Assembly: GCA_038496675.1 (NCBI GenBank)
Contig: CM076669.1
Span: 11,972,093 to 12,036,092, forward strand
Source of the DNA: Rachycentron canadum
Lineage: Eukaryota; Chordata; Actinopteri; Carangiformes; Rachycentridae
Reading direction: 5' to 3'
Length of the DNA: 64,000 nt
Under the pieces are notes generated by a model, which did not search any database, was not told where the DNA came from, and saw only the letters and a program-made list of their open reading frames with translations. The translations under genes were made by a program, and so were the position numbers. Positions 1 to 9,949 of this stretch are shown piece after piece. How positions within the stretch are numbered: position 1 is the stretch's first letter; each line of letters opens with the position of its first letter.

Positions 1-1872
1 CAGGAAAGCTACAGTCCCAGGCCTCAGTCCAGGAAGAGTGCTCAAGACTTGATCAGACGAGTTTGTACTGTAACAATCGAGTTTAAGGGATTTTTACAAA
101 TAATGTTTGTTCTGTGTTAAAAAAGAAAAAAAAACACCACAGACTGAAATATTGTTGTCCATACTCTGTAAATGTTTCACAGAAAATATTCCATCTTGGT
201 ATCAGTCTGGTTATAATTCCATTGTTTCACAATAAAAGCCTCCCAGGGCAGATATGACCTCTGAAACACCCCACCTGTGAAATAGCTGGAGGAAGTGTTG
301 ACCTTGCATTGACTGCAGTTACATAGAAAATGAAGAAGATTCTTACTAAAATATGATAAAGTACATGGAAGAGGAGAAATCTGAATGAAATGATGGCTCT
401 AATAACAGCCTGTCTCGAATAAATGCCTGGTTGCCTCTTCAATTGAGGTAAATTAAGATCACAGCCAGCATTAGGGAATGGAGGCTACAATATTTAAGCT
501 GTGTCATTTCTGCAGTGAAATGTCTCCGACACTCTCTTTTCATTGAAGCATAAGGACGTTTTTATTGTCATTCCAGCACGTTGTACACGAACAGAAATGA
601 AATGTACTCTGGTCCAGTTCAGGAAATAGCAACAATAAAATCAAGAAGAAAAACCACAATATTACTACCACCCTAAATTATGTTAGGTTATTTAGACAGG
701 AATATAACCCAGTCTCTTGCTAAGCAGCTCACTGTCCCTTAGCCCTGCTTCATGCTCCCCTTTGATCAGATACACTCAACACACACACACAAGGACATAA
801 AAAATACCCAAGGACATCAGGTGTACATCCTTAATCTTAACTCAGCAAAGGTCTGAACGCAAAAGTGCTTTTAACAGAGACTTTGACAATTCATCGTCCT
901 CCATTAATGCCCACAAATGTTACTATATTTTTTTTAAGTGCCTCTGTACTTTTACCAAAACCGACTGAGGTCATGGGCACAAACAATTCAAACTTTTTTT
1001 TTCCTCTCTTTTTCACAGTACGTCTCATCAAGATATATTGTATATAAAAAAAACCTAGTTTCCAAAGTCCTACCAATGAATTTCATCAAAGAAGTTGAAA
1101 GGATTTCTAAGGAAAATTCTTCAGCTATAGACAACACTAATACAAGTTAATTCTATCCTACCTATGTGTTGAAGGCAACGACAACTTGACTGTTGTGACC
1201 AATAAAAAATTTAACTAAGTACCATAAACATATTTAGTTTGTTTTCTCTTTATCTAAATTAAATGTTAATTGTTATAATCAACCGAGTTAGGTTTTCATA
1301 TGTCAAACCAGTTGTCCCTCAATGCTTAATATGCCTGAATAATGTAACAGATTCAAGGCGTGACATAATATCCTGTCTGGAAATTATAGATCACTGGATC
1401 TTGTCGAAACTGTCAAACACGCAAACTTCTCTTTTCTACTTGAACCTGATGCAACAAGTTGTCAGGTAGCATTCATCAAAAGTTAGTTTTAGAGGACAAA
1501 AAGTTAACTGTAAAGAGGGAGGTCTACAAGGATTCCAAGGCCACTGGAGTACCATTGATGGCAAACAAAGTCTCTAGGGTTGGATAAACAATAAAGGCCT
1601 GTCGTTTGGTTAGAACAAAGGCCTGTCATTTGCTTTTGTTGTTGGTGGTATTTTTTCCCCTTGTAATCTGCATGTCCAGATGGCTGGATGACTTTCTCCC
1701 TCACAGCATCGTTAAAAGTGCAGCACAGCTGGCAGACTGAGAGCGAGCAGACTATGAGTGAGGCGCAAAAGAGCGCAAGGAAATGAAAAAGTAAAGAGCT
1801 TAGAGAACAAAAAAGAAAAAGGCAGAAGTAGACACAAGCTGAGGAGTGTGGAGAAGACGGTGTATCTCTTAC
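1..1872 (-). other. TBC1D22A intron 5 (partial)
   Basis: Non-coding left edge. No exon encoding the expected continuation (an EELRRLSWSGIP-like segment) is seen on either strand. About 545-660 carries a T-rich 'ttattgtcattccagcac'-type segment resembling a common fish interspersed repeat. The rest is AT-rich with small chance ORFs. Confidence 0.75.
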
Positions 1873-2055
1873 CCAGATCTGTGTTGGGCCCAGCCAGCAA
1901 CTGTTTGAACTTATCCAGACGAGACGCTTCCCTCTCGGTCATGGCCGGGGTGCCAGATGTGTTTTGGTCAGCCATGCGAGCCACTAGTGGGATGACGGGT
2001 GGCCGGTGAGGCAGAGACCGCTGTCTGTGCAGGGCTGCACACTCACCTGCTGCGT
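1873..2055 (-). CDS. TBC1D22A: TBC1D22A coding exon 5
   Basis: A 183-nt exon encoding residues 185-245. It opens DAAGECAALHRQRSLPH (human SDAAPLQRSQSLPH) and ends EREASRLDKFKQLLAGPNTDL, almost identical to human. The acceptor CCACCAG| was chosen over the CAG three codons downstream because its phase fits exon 4. The donor is CTGG|GTAAGA, phase 1. The TBC domain should start in the next exon, outside the window. Confidence 0.93.
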
Positions 2056-5000
2056 CTGGTGGGCAGATAAAAGATAAAGACATGAGACAGGGTGAGGGCT
2101 CAATACACAAATGCGCACACACAGAATAAACTGTGGGATTTCACGTGACGCAGCACAGAATCTTGTGGAAGTGACGAAGGTTGACACATGTAAAAGGACT
2201 GCGTTTAGTTAACAGAGTTTCGATCTCAGTCTTTACATTTTTAAATGTAACTAATGTATTTATTTCTCCCTCCTGATCCCTGGGTGAGGGAGGTGCGGTC
2301 GGCGGGTGACAGTCTCCCAAGGCTCCACATTGCTCTGTATTCACTAAACCATGGCAACCTCTGAGTGATCCAATCTCAAGGATCAGATTTAAATCTCTCT
2401 TCACCGGGACATTTTAGCTATATTAGTGTATGGTTTCTCGCTTTTTTTTTTTTTGAGCCAGGTGGCAATGACTGCAGTTACTGTTAATGGTTTGTTTTGT
2501 AATGAGCCTCCAGGATGGCAGCAGTTGTTGCAAAATTTCTGTGAAGCATCTATAACGGGTACACAAACACATTAATTCAGTCTGCTGAGGGCCACATGTT
2601 CCCCCAGATGTGCAAAAAAATAAATAAAAATAGAGAAAAAGTCACACACGTACACACACACACACACACACAACAAAACAGAGACACCACACTCATAGAC
2701 AAGTTATGAACAAGCTGGTGAGGTAAGGGCATCAGTATGGAGAGGGATGCTCCTTCTGTCACACTGAGCAAAGGTTCATGAAGAGCCCTGCCAACGCTTC
2801 TCAGTGCTGGAGCAAACTGCAACACATCTACTGTGTGTGGATGAAGTCACACAAACAGCCCATAGTAATTAAGAAAACTGGAATGGTGCCGATTTTAATA
2901 CCCTTTTCAGTTTTTACAGGAAGAAATAAAAAGCTACAAATCTGTTCTCAACCGCTTTATTTGCACTTTCAAAAATTAAAAAAGATTATTAAAGCCTCTG
3001 GCAGTTTCTTTGTAGTGGAACCTTTTTTGTGACTGTAACAATGAACCCCTTTTATAGTCCATTTAATAACTTTTAACTTTTAAAGGGGCTGTAAAAGAAA
3101 ATGCCAAGTTAGACCAGGTTGGTTATGTCCACTTGTCGGTCACAGTATATTGTGTCAATTATTACAAACAAGGGAGAAAAAATCCATGCATGCAAGTTCA
3201 CAAACATAAACAAAGAGCACCTCCACTGAACCAATATTACAGAAAATTACAGTGGCGTAGTGTATATTTTTGTCAGGAACAACAGAGAACAGGCGGCAGA
3301 GATCCCCAATGGCCATTAACTTCTCTGTGAGTATGTTTGTGTGTCCCTTGCTCTTTTAGATACAGTGTAGAAGGATGATGAGTGCCAATTCTGTGAGAAA
3401 TATATGGAGCGTCTGAGCCTCACTAATGAAAGCCACACTGTGTGCCATTATCTAATTAGACTGAGGTGAGTGTGTTTACTTCGTTCTTTGTTTTCTTGAA
3501 GAGAAGAGAGGAGAAGAGAAGAGAAGAGAAGAGAAGAGAAGAGAAGAGTATAATGTGAAATATACTAGCAAACAAAGCACTCTACCTTACTTCAACTGTG
3601 CTTGTCACTTGGTTTACCCACCTGCCAAGTGCACTGAGTGTGCATGTATTAAGGTTTGCGTCAGTGTTTTTGCTGATGACATGCTCACTAAAAGTGTAAA
3701 AAACGTGTCATCCTGCGTATCCCTGTATCCATACATGACGTGACAGTGCATGCAGGCCTGTGCTGCACCTTCGCTGAAGAGATAAGAGCAGCTGCCTGAA
3801 GGCAACAGGCTGCTTATGTTATCTGTATCTAAACACAGCAACGGGCAGATCAGTAGACACCCAGGCAGACAGGCAGACGACCGACCGGACAGCAATGTCT
3901 GCTTCTGCTGCTGCTGATGTTACTACCTGTAATATATCTCTTAGCAACCCTTCTCTTCCATATGTTTAGAATGAAACCAGTGCTTTACGTTTTAACACTT
4001 ATATCTCTTAAATAAAATTGATGATTTGATTATAAAAGGCTTTATTAATTATCTGTTACACCGTTTCAATTCTGCACAGTCTGTCTAATCCAAAAACATG
4101 TCCAATCAAAGCACAACATTGGCAGTTTATCAGTAACCCCCCTCTGCACACTGAGAACATCTGCCAAATAATTTTCGCTAATTTCTCTGCCGTTTGGATG
4201 CTGGATGGTTTTTGCTGAAACTTGACATTATTTAAATGTGTTGACACAAAAGCAGCTGTGAGACCAGCATGTAAAAACACTGTGGATACAAACACAACAA
4301 CAATGACGCAGACAGAAATAATTGTAGTTTTTAAAACTTGTAAAAGTGAGAAAGTCATTTCCTAAAATCCCGTCTGTTCATCTATTCCATTCAATTCTAT
4401 ATGGAAAGCCATTAAAAGTCAATATGGTGATATTTCCAGATTTTTTTCAACAGCTGACCTTCTTTTATACAAAGTACAACACTTTGTTTATAGTAAGATT
4501 AAAAGTTACACAGGGGTTTCAGGATGTCTTTTCAAAATACTCTGACACCAAGACACTGGAGCACTACAAGTAAACACAGTGTAGCTTTTACTATGCGGCT
4601 GAGCCAGAAAACTTCCTCGACACTGAGCAATGGTGTTCACTAACCTTTGGGTGACCCAATTGGAGCTTCACTGTGGGACTTTACCAGGCGGCCATCAGGA
4701 TAAGGGCTGCTTTGGGAGCCAAACGACACCTCTGGGCTGGTCACGTCTCCCTCCTCCACCCTGTCCTCCTCGTCCTCCTCGTCCTCCTCTTCCTCCTCCG
4801 CCGCCTCCTCCTGTGTGTCCTCTTCTCTCTGTTCCAGCTCTGTTGTGTCATCCAGCCGCTGTCTCTCCTGCTGCTTGCTGTGATTCTCAATCACCTGTGG
4901 AGTTTAAATAACGTTCAGGTTTGAGAGGCAAATTGGAAATTAATGTTCCTAGATTTATTAAATCTATTCATTTATTTTTATCTTGGACGATTTTCAATCT

Positions 5001-8000
5001 TTATGTTAATCAAATTTATGATTTACTTCTTTAATTTGCTTTATTTCAAAGCCTATTCCAAATTCTTCCTTCTCACACCCTGAGCATGTGTTCACCTTAT
5101 TGGCTGTCTCCATGACCACCTCAATGTTAAGATTCTGTGCAGCCATGGCCAGCAACTCATCGTCATCGTCCCCAACATCCCAGGCATCGCTTGTGATGCT
5201 CTCAAACTCCTGGAAGGTGGTTGCCTTCTTGGGCTTACCTGGTGTGGCCAGAGGAGGCTTGTTGCCTGCTTTAATTAGACTGGAGGACAGAGAGAGAGCC
5301 ATGGAGACAGAGGAGATAAGGGGAAGGATAAGATTAAGAGAATTGAGAGAAAAGGGGAAGGAGGTAGGAACAGGGAAAAAAAACAGACAAGGTTAACAGG
5401 CAGGCAAGGAGAGAAAAGGAGATAAAGTAAATAACCACAATGAGGATAAGGAAAAAAATAGCCAGGAATGAACAGTGAATCACTCTGACGCTGACAGATG
5501 GGGAAAGAAATAAAAGACCATCCCTTTGAAAAGACAGAACAATTCATTAATTCACTAACATTTGTCTTTGCAAAACATTTATATTTCACACACTAAGAGC
5601 TGCTTTTAAAAGACCAGTAATACACAACACTCACAGTAGAACACATGATGCATATGTGTACATCACCAGCCCTTTACATACAAGTCTCTTTTAGATCCCA
5701 CCGTATTGCTGTTAAGACTCCTGATTATGCCACCCTTGCTTAACTACACCAAACCAAACTAAAATCAGCATAATAAAATCAGCATAAAAAATTGAAGTCT
5801 TAAAAAATTAAATCAAAAGCAGGCCTCAAACACCTAATAGGATGGAATCTGGCCAAGTTCAAAAGACAAAATTTCACTCAGTTACTTTTTTTTTTTTTTT
5901 TTTGCTGTACCCTTTCATTCTGCTGGAACAAAAAAAAATGCAACAGGAAAAGAGAATTCAATGAAACTCAACCTTTCCTGTTTAATCATGCATTGCGGAA
6001 AAGGGAAAAGGAAGGGGGGTAGAGGGGGACAGGGGTAGAGAGATGAAAGTGCTCTGATTTCTTACAAAGACAAGGATTACCATAATAAAGAGAGAGACTT
6101 GTCCACATTAGCTCACTTCCATCATAAATTAGAAGAAAAAGAGAGTCTGAACTTATACTCTGACAAAAAAAAAAAAACAAAAAAAAAACAAGCAAATTAA
6201 ATTCAACCCCCTGTGGAAATCGAGATGATTAAACATCAGACAGAAGAAAGAAAAGGATTATTGCTGAATAATAGGCTGTTTTTCTAACGTGAGTAAGTGA
6301 AGGGGAGAGTGAGTGTGTGTATGGGGAGAGTTGGAACAAGATAGGTACAACACTTTATAAAAAGATGTCCAAGAAGTCAAAAATATTTCCAAATCAGAGG
6401 TGAAAGATGATGCTTTCAAAAAAGTTTTCAACACACTTTACGTTTCAAGATTATGTGCAATTTTTCACTTTTACGCTTCTAAATAAGAAAAAATAACCTG
6501 AAAGTATGCTACAGTTCCTTTAGGTGGTTCTTCTATCCATCTAGCAACTAGATTTTCTGGTGGGGTCACTTCCTCATAACAGGACAGGTCCATAAAGTGC
6601 AAACAAAAAGGTTCCAAGAATACTGTAATACACAAACTACTACTTCAAACATGTTGCTGTTATAGCCACACCCAGGTGTCACAGTTTGTGCCTTCATCAG
6701 CTGTCAGATGGCAAAACCAACAGGTCCACATTCCTGATTGGTGTGTCGCTAAAATTATAATGTGTCAATCCATGGCAAAGAAGTTTTCAGTCCTCTGTGA
6801 GTGGCTGGGTAGCTGTCTATATAGAAATTTGGATTGTTTTTTGTTTTTTTTTGTTTGTCTTTTTTTGTTTTTTTTTATAACTTTGTTGGATGTTTAGATT
6901 GTTTTACATCTCATGCCAAGTAATCACTCTCATTATGATGAATAGAAGAGGAAGAAAACTATAGGAACTTCGGGCAAATGTCATTCAACGTGATTAAATT
7001 TCTCTCTTCTGCTCATGTAATCTGATTTTTACAAAGGGACTAGCAGTTCTGTTATGTGATAATCTATAACATCTGTACCATTTTGAAACAAAGAACCATA
7101 AACCTCCTCAGGAAAAGATCCATCTCCGATTCAAAGAGGAAGAGAAGAAAAACACGCATACATCCCAGATAAACCTGTCTGCTTATCTGTACAGAGCTCC
7201 CATGAGAAGAGGTGGATATTTTTCAATATTACATCTAGTCGATTTTATTTTTAAAGAACCTTTAGCGCCAAGAAAATGAAGGGCAAACGAATAACAGCTC
7301 CATTTGTGTTTATTTCTCCAAACGGAGACACACTGTCATCACACAGAAAGATAGGGAAGTAAAGTCCAACAACTGCTCACATTATCCACCAAGATCACGG
7401 GGTATTTTACCACAAAAGAGGAAGTACATTTAACTTACTTAGCATGGAGGAGCGGGTCGAAAGGTGGATGCTGTGCGCCGTATACATGTTGAATGCTGAG
7501 GGAGTGGAGAAGAGAGAATGTAAATGAATGAGCTAATTTAAAGCTGACAGTCAAGCTAGCCATGTTAGCTTCTTGTCATCCTAAACAATACAAGTTAAAA
7601 CTGTAACAATGTGGCGAAGAGGGACAAAGATGGCACGTACTTTTTGTAAGCTCATAGCTATTGCTTAATTTAAATCAGTTGCTACATCATGAGTTACAAC
7701 TCTATGAGTACGGTGTGGATCAATTACTCAACTGCTAGCCGCTGTTAGCAACGTAGCTCTTAGCCAGCTAACAGCAGCTAGATGTTCACAGTCTGCGAGA
7801 CTAACATTACCGCAGACATTAGTACAATACAAGGAGAACAGCTCGCCAACTTTGTGCAATACAGCAGGGCCGTCAGTGAAAGTGAAAGTCGCGTTTGAAG
7901 CTCAACAGTGCAGCGTCAATTGAGTAAGGCTAGCTACGCTAAGCTAGCCAACAGGAGGGAACACGTCACTTACCTGCCAGGAACCTTGGCTGCGTTTCTT

Positions 8001-8035
8001 TTCCAGAACTGTTTTCTGTTTCCGTCACTCGACAT
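1873..8035 (-). CDS. TBC1D22A: TBC1D22A, 5' part of gene (coding exons 1-5, partial)
   Basis: TBC1 domain family member 22A, a Rab GTPase-activating-protein family member. Five coding exons on the minus strand join in frame: 7974-8035, 7439-7495, 5096-5279, 4645-4894 and 1873-2055. They give residues 1-245 and end one base into codon 246. Recognition rests on the N-terminus MSSDGNRKQFWKR, then IQHVYGAQHPPFDPLLH, TFQEFESITSDAWD, DDDDELLAMAAQ, EVVMETANK, and REASRLDKFKQLLAGPNTDL. All of these closely match the human protein as I remember it. The catalytic TBC domain normally follows directly after the last motif; its exons are not visible and should lie left of position 1. Compared with human, the linker at residues about 122-150 is a strongly acidic run. 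The gene is divergent from CERK, which supports orthology by synteny. TBC1D22B is the alternative paralogue, but the CERK neighbour favours 22A. Confidence 0.93.
2652..2672 (+). repeat. (CA)n microsatellite
   Basis: About ten CA units in TBC1D22A intron 4. Confidence 0.9.
3498..3548 (+). repeat. (GAAGA)n microsatellite
   Basis: About ten tandem pentanucleotide units with one interruption, in TBC1D22A intron 4. Confidence 0.95.
4645..4894 (-). CDS. TBC1D22A: TBC1D22A coding exon 4 (acidic linker)
   Basis: A 250-nt exon encoding residues 102-184. It begins VIENHSKQQ (human VLRNHSQRQ). It then carries an acidic tract at about 122-150, built from GAG/GAA/GAC codons that appear as a CCT/CTC repeat on the plus strand, and ends with DGRLVKSHSEAPIGSPK (human GDLRLVKSVSESHTSCP). 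The acceptor is CCACAG| and the donor AAAG|GTTAGT. The acidic run probably grew by codon-repeat slippage. Confidence 0.9.
5096..5279 (-). CDS. TBC1D22A: TBC1D22A coding exon 3
   Basis: A 184-nt exon encoding residues 40-101. It starts with a divergent Lys/Pro-rich piece. The conserved FQEFESITSDAWD (62-74), the acidic DDDDELLAMAA (77-87) and EVVMETANK (93-101) follow. The acceptor is CTCCAG| and the donor AATAAG|GTGAAC, phase 0. An in-frame GTAAGC inside the exon (5234-5239) is read through as coding Lys. Confidence 0.93.
5280..7438 (-). other. TBC1D22A intron 2
   Basis: A 2.2-kb AT-rich intron with poly-T and poly-A tracts (about 5886-5903, 6167-6189, 6838-6880). No coding exon is visible. 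Confidence 0.8.
7439..7495 (-). CDS. TBC1D22A: TBC1D22A coding exon 2
   Basis: A 57-nt exon encoding residues 21-39 (SIQHVYGAQHPPFDPLLHA), with the acceptor CTCAG| and the donor AA|GTAAGT. It enters and leaves in phase 2, matching exons 1 and 3. The segment is nearly identical to the human counterpart. Confidence 0.93.
   Translation of the reverse strand, partial: HSTCIRRTASTFRPAPPC
7496..7973 (-). other. TBC1D22A intron 1
   Basis: A 478-nt first intron next to the promoter. It is full of GCTAGC, TTAGC and AGCTAA words (about 7552-7575, 7734-7783, 7927-7952), a pattern common near teleost promoters. No ORF of interest. Confidence 0.8.
7974..8035 (-). CDS. TBC1D22A: TBC1D22A coding exon 1 (start codon)
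   Basis: ATG at 8035-8033 opens MSSDGNRKQFWKRNAAKVPG (residues 1-20) plus two bases of codon 21. The donor reads GCAG|GTAAGT on the minus strand. Human begins MASDGARKQFWKRSNSKLPG, so the start is well supported. An upstream in-frame extension exists but matches nothing in the family. Confidence 0.92.
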
Positions 8036-8280
8036 TTTCCTTCCGCGGCTCCAGCCAGTCCTAAACACAAACACCTGAACGCTGTCGTTATCTTTAAATC
8101 GTGAAATTTGTGTTTATTTACACCAGGTCTCCCTCCTCCAAAACTCAGAAAGCTGCCATGTTGATACTGCCTAATGAGTGAGCAAACGCGGCTGTGATTG
8201 GCTAGAGTGGCACTTCCTCGCTGTGAGCCAATCACAAGTGAGATCTGATGTTAGGTGGTTTGAGGGGTAGCTGACGTCAT
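8036..8280 (-). promoter_or_regulatory. TBC1D22A core promoter / 5' UTR with CCAAT pair, ETS and CRE sites
   Basis: Upstream of the TBC1D22A ATG lie ATTGG at 8197-8201 and CCAAT at 8228-8232, 31 bp apart, with a GGAA ETS-type core between them (CACTTCCTC, about 8211-8219). A perfect palindromic CRE, TGACGTCA, sits at 8272-8279. No TATA box is seen. This resembles a housekeeping promoter using NF-Y, ETS and CREB/ATF. The transcription start itself cannot be fixed from sequence. Confidence 0.6.
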
Positions 8281-9600
8281 GCATCGCAGTCTTGCTTTGT
8301 TGACAGAAACTACAAACTGTGTGTCAATCAAGAGAGACCACCAGCATCAGGACCACAGCCACAAAGAGAAAAATACTACTGCCAGACTTTACCAATTCTA
8401 TAGCATCTCCAAACCTCTGTATTCAAACTTAAATAAGATTCACTCTTGTTTAGAATCGTTTATTATTATTCAGACTTAACTTAACTTGAATATAAAATAA
8501 TGTTTTCAATACATAGTATTAAAAAATATAATTGCATCCATCACATAGTTTGTAGTGATGGATGTATTGATGCATTTAATGGTTGACACGTTTTCCATGC
8601 TATGTTATCAGCAGGACAATTAATCAATTCACAATCCCTATAATGGAGTGAGAAACTATACGATAGCACAAGCTGTAGCAGAGACATAAAAATACCCCAA
8701 ATATATCTTCTGCTCTTGACAGTGTTATCAATACGTTGACTAAGCAGTTGGAGTATTGTGCCTTAATGTAAAAGCAAGCCTGTGGTTTTTGCATTATACA
8801 ACATACCGGTTTACCATTTATGGAAATTCTCACAGACATGGTAATTTTGCCTTTACAAAAAGGAGACATGGCAATTAATTAGATTGTATGTTGACAAACA
8901 CTACAGATGAAGAGAAATGTGATAACATGAGATATCCTTATTATTACAATATTTTCCCCATCTTGGAATCAGTTTCTTTCCAGCTTGTGAGCTAAAAACA
9001 GGTAAAGATGTTAAACACAGTTTAGTCATCATTTTTGTCAATGTTGGCCTTTGCCTCATAATGACCACTGTCTGGGGATCATGCCAGGTTATGGTTATTA
9101 TTCAGCTCTTCAGTCTGGTACCAGGGAGGCACCTCAATCCTCTGAGTCATGAATTACACAACTTACGTGTATATGCGAAGTGCTGATGCAGTGTTTGTTC
9201 CACAGGGTTGAAGCAGACTTGGGGGAAAAAAAAACAAGAGCAGTCACTCTGTCATTTTTTTTTCTCATACAACAAACATCGTGCCTGTTGTCAGGTGTTG
9301 TTGTTATTAATGGGGAAGTTGCAAACAGTTTCCTGTTTTGATTAATCCGATTTATTTTATTGTATGTATTATTTTATTATTACACTGTGGTCTTTTTTTT
9401 ATGTCTGCTTGAGCATAGTTATAACTACACTACGCACAGTTATGACTACACTCAAGGCTTTTGTCTTTGCGGTATAAACGGCAAACATTTATTTTATTGA
9501 TTCATTGTTTTCGTTCTTTTTCAAGCACAACATGAACTGAAAAACACGCACTGCTCTGTATCCACATTTTGCCTTGGAGAGGAAAACACCGAATGGAAAG
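8281..9600. other. Intergenic spacer between divergent TBC1D22A and CERK
   Basis: About 1.3 kb of AT-rich DNA between the two promoters. It holds a perfect 10-bp inverted repeat with a 10-bp spacer (8535-8544 / 8555-8564). No exon or gene is seen. Confidence 0.7.
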
Positions 9601-9801
9601 TAGTTGCACTCTTACTACCGAGTGAGTCATCTTTCTCATACACGATCTTCGCTGTAAGCGCTCTCCTCTCTCCGGGCCGACGGACTCACTGACTCAACAC
9701 GCTCCACATGTTCAAAGGTGTCGAGCAGAGCGGGCCGACGCAAAGTTGAGATGAGGAGCGTCGGACCACAGCGTGAAGAGGCGACGCGTCTGAGCGACAT
9801 G
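9601..9801 (+). promoter_or_regulatory. CERK proximal promoter / 5' UTR with two AP-1 motifs and a uORF
   Basis: Two perfect AP-1 consensus words, TGAGTCA (9623-9629) and TGACTCA (9690-9696), lie just upstream of the coding start in a locally GC-richer stretch. A 13-codon upstream ORF (ATG 9708 to TGA 9749) precedes the CERK start. No TATA box is evident and the transcription start is unknown, so the AP-1 words could be promoter or 5' UTR. Confidence 0.5.
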
Positions 9802-9949
9802 ATGGAGAAACAGCCCAGGTTACTGTCCTCGAAGCTGTTCCAGAAGCACAGGCTGTTAGAAGTTGTCCTAAATCGCAGTGCTTTGGTTTGGAAGGAAATT
9901 GAGAAGAACAGAAAGCGAAGCTCAGGCATCAGCAGTTTATCTGAAGCAG
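9802..9949 (+). CDS. CERK: CERK coding exon 1
   Basis: Residues 1-49, beginning MEKQPRLLSSKLF and ending SSLSEA, the start of the PH-like region. The donor is GCAG|GTAAGG, phase 1. The N-terminus is divergent, but its length and Leu-rich start align with human. Exon 1 also carries the 5' UTR upstream. Confidence 0.88.

Larger units (their letters stand above)
2056..4644 (-). other. TBC1D22A intron 4
   Basis: A 2.6-kb intron. It contains a CA microsatellite (2652-2672) and a GAAGA pentanucleotide repeat (3498-3548). No other gene or exon is seen. Confidence 0.8.

Noticed and set aside
4630..4924. Plus-strand ORFs rich in Pro or Leu
   Set aside because: Shadows of the acidic TBC1D22A exon 4 read on the opposite strand.
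5088..5589. ORFs on both strands around TBC1D22A exon 3
   Set aside because: The plus-strand ORF is the shadow of exon 3. The minus-strand ORF at 5275-5589 is intronic GA-rich sequence.
9718..9801. CERK start at GTG 9718 or ATG 9751
   Set aside because: GTG starts are not expected in a vertebrate gene. The 9751 extension is not matched in human CERK and its context is weaker than that of ATG 9802.
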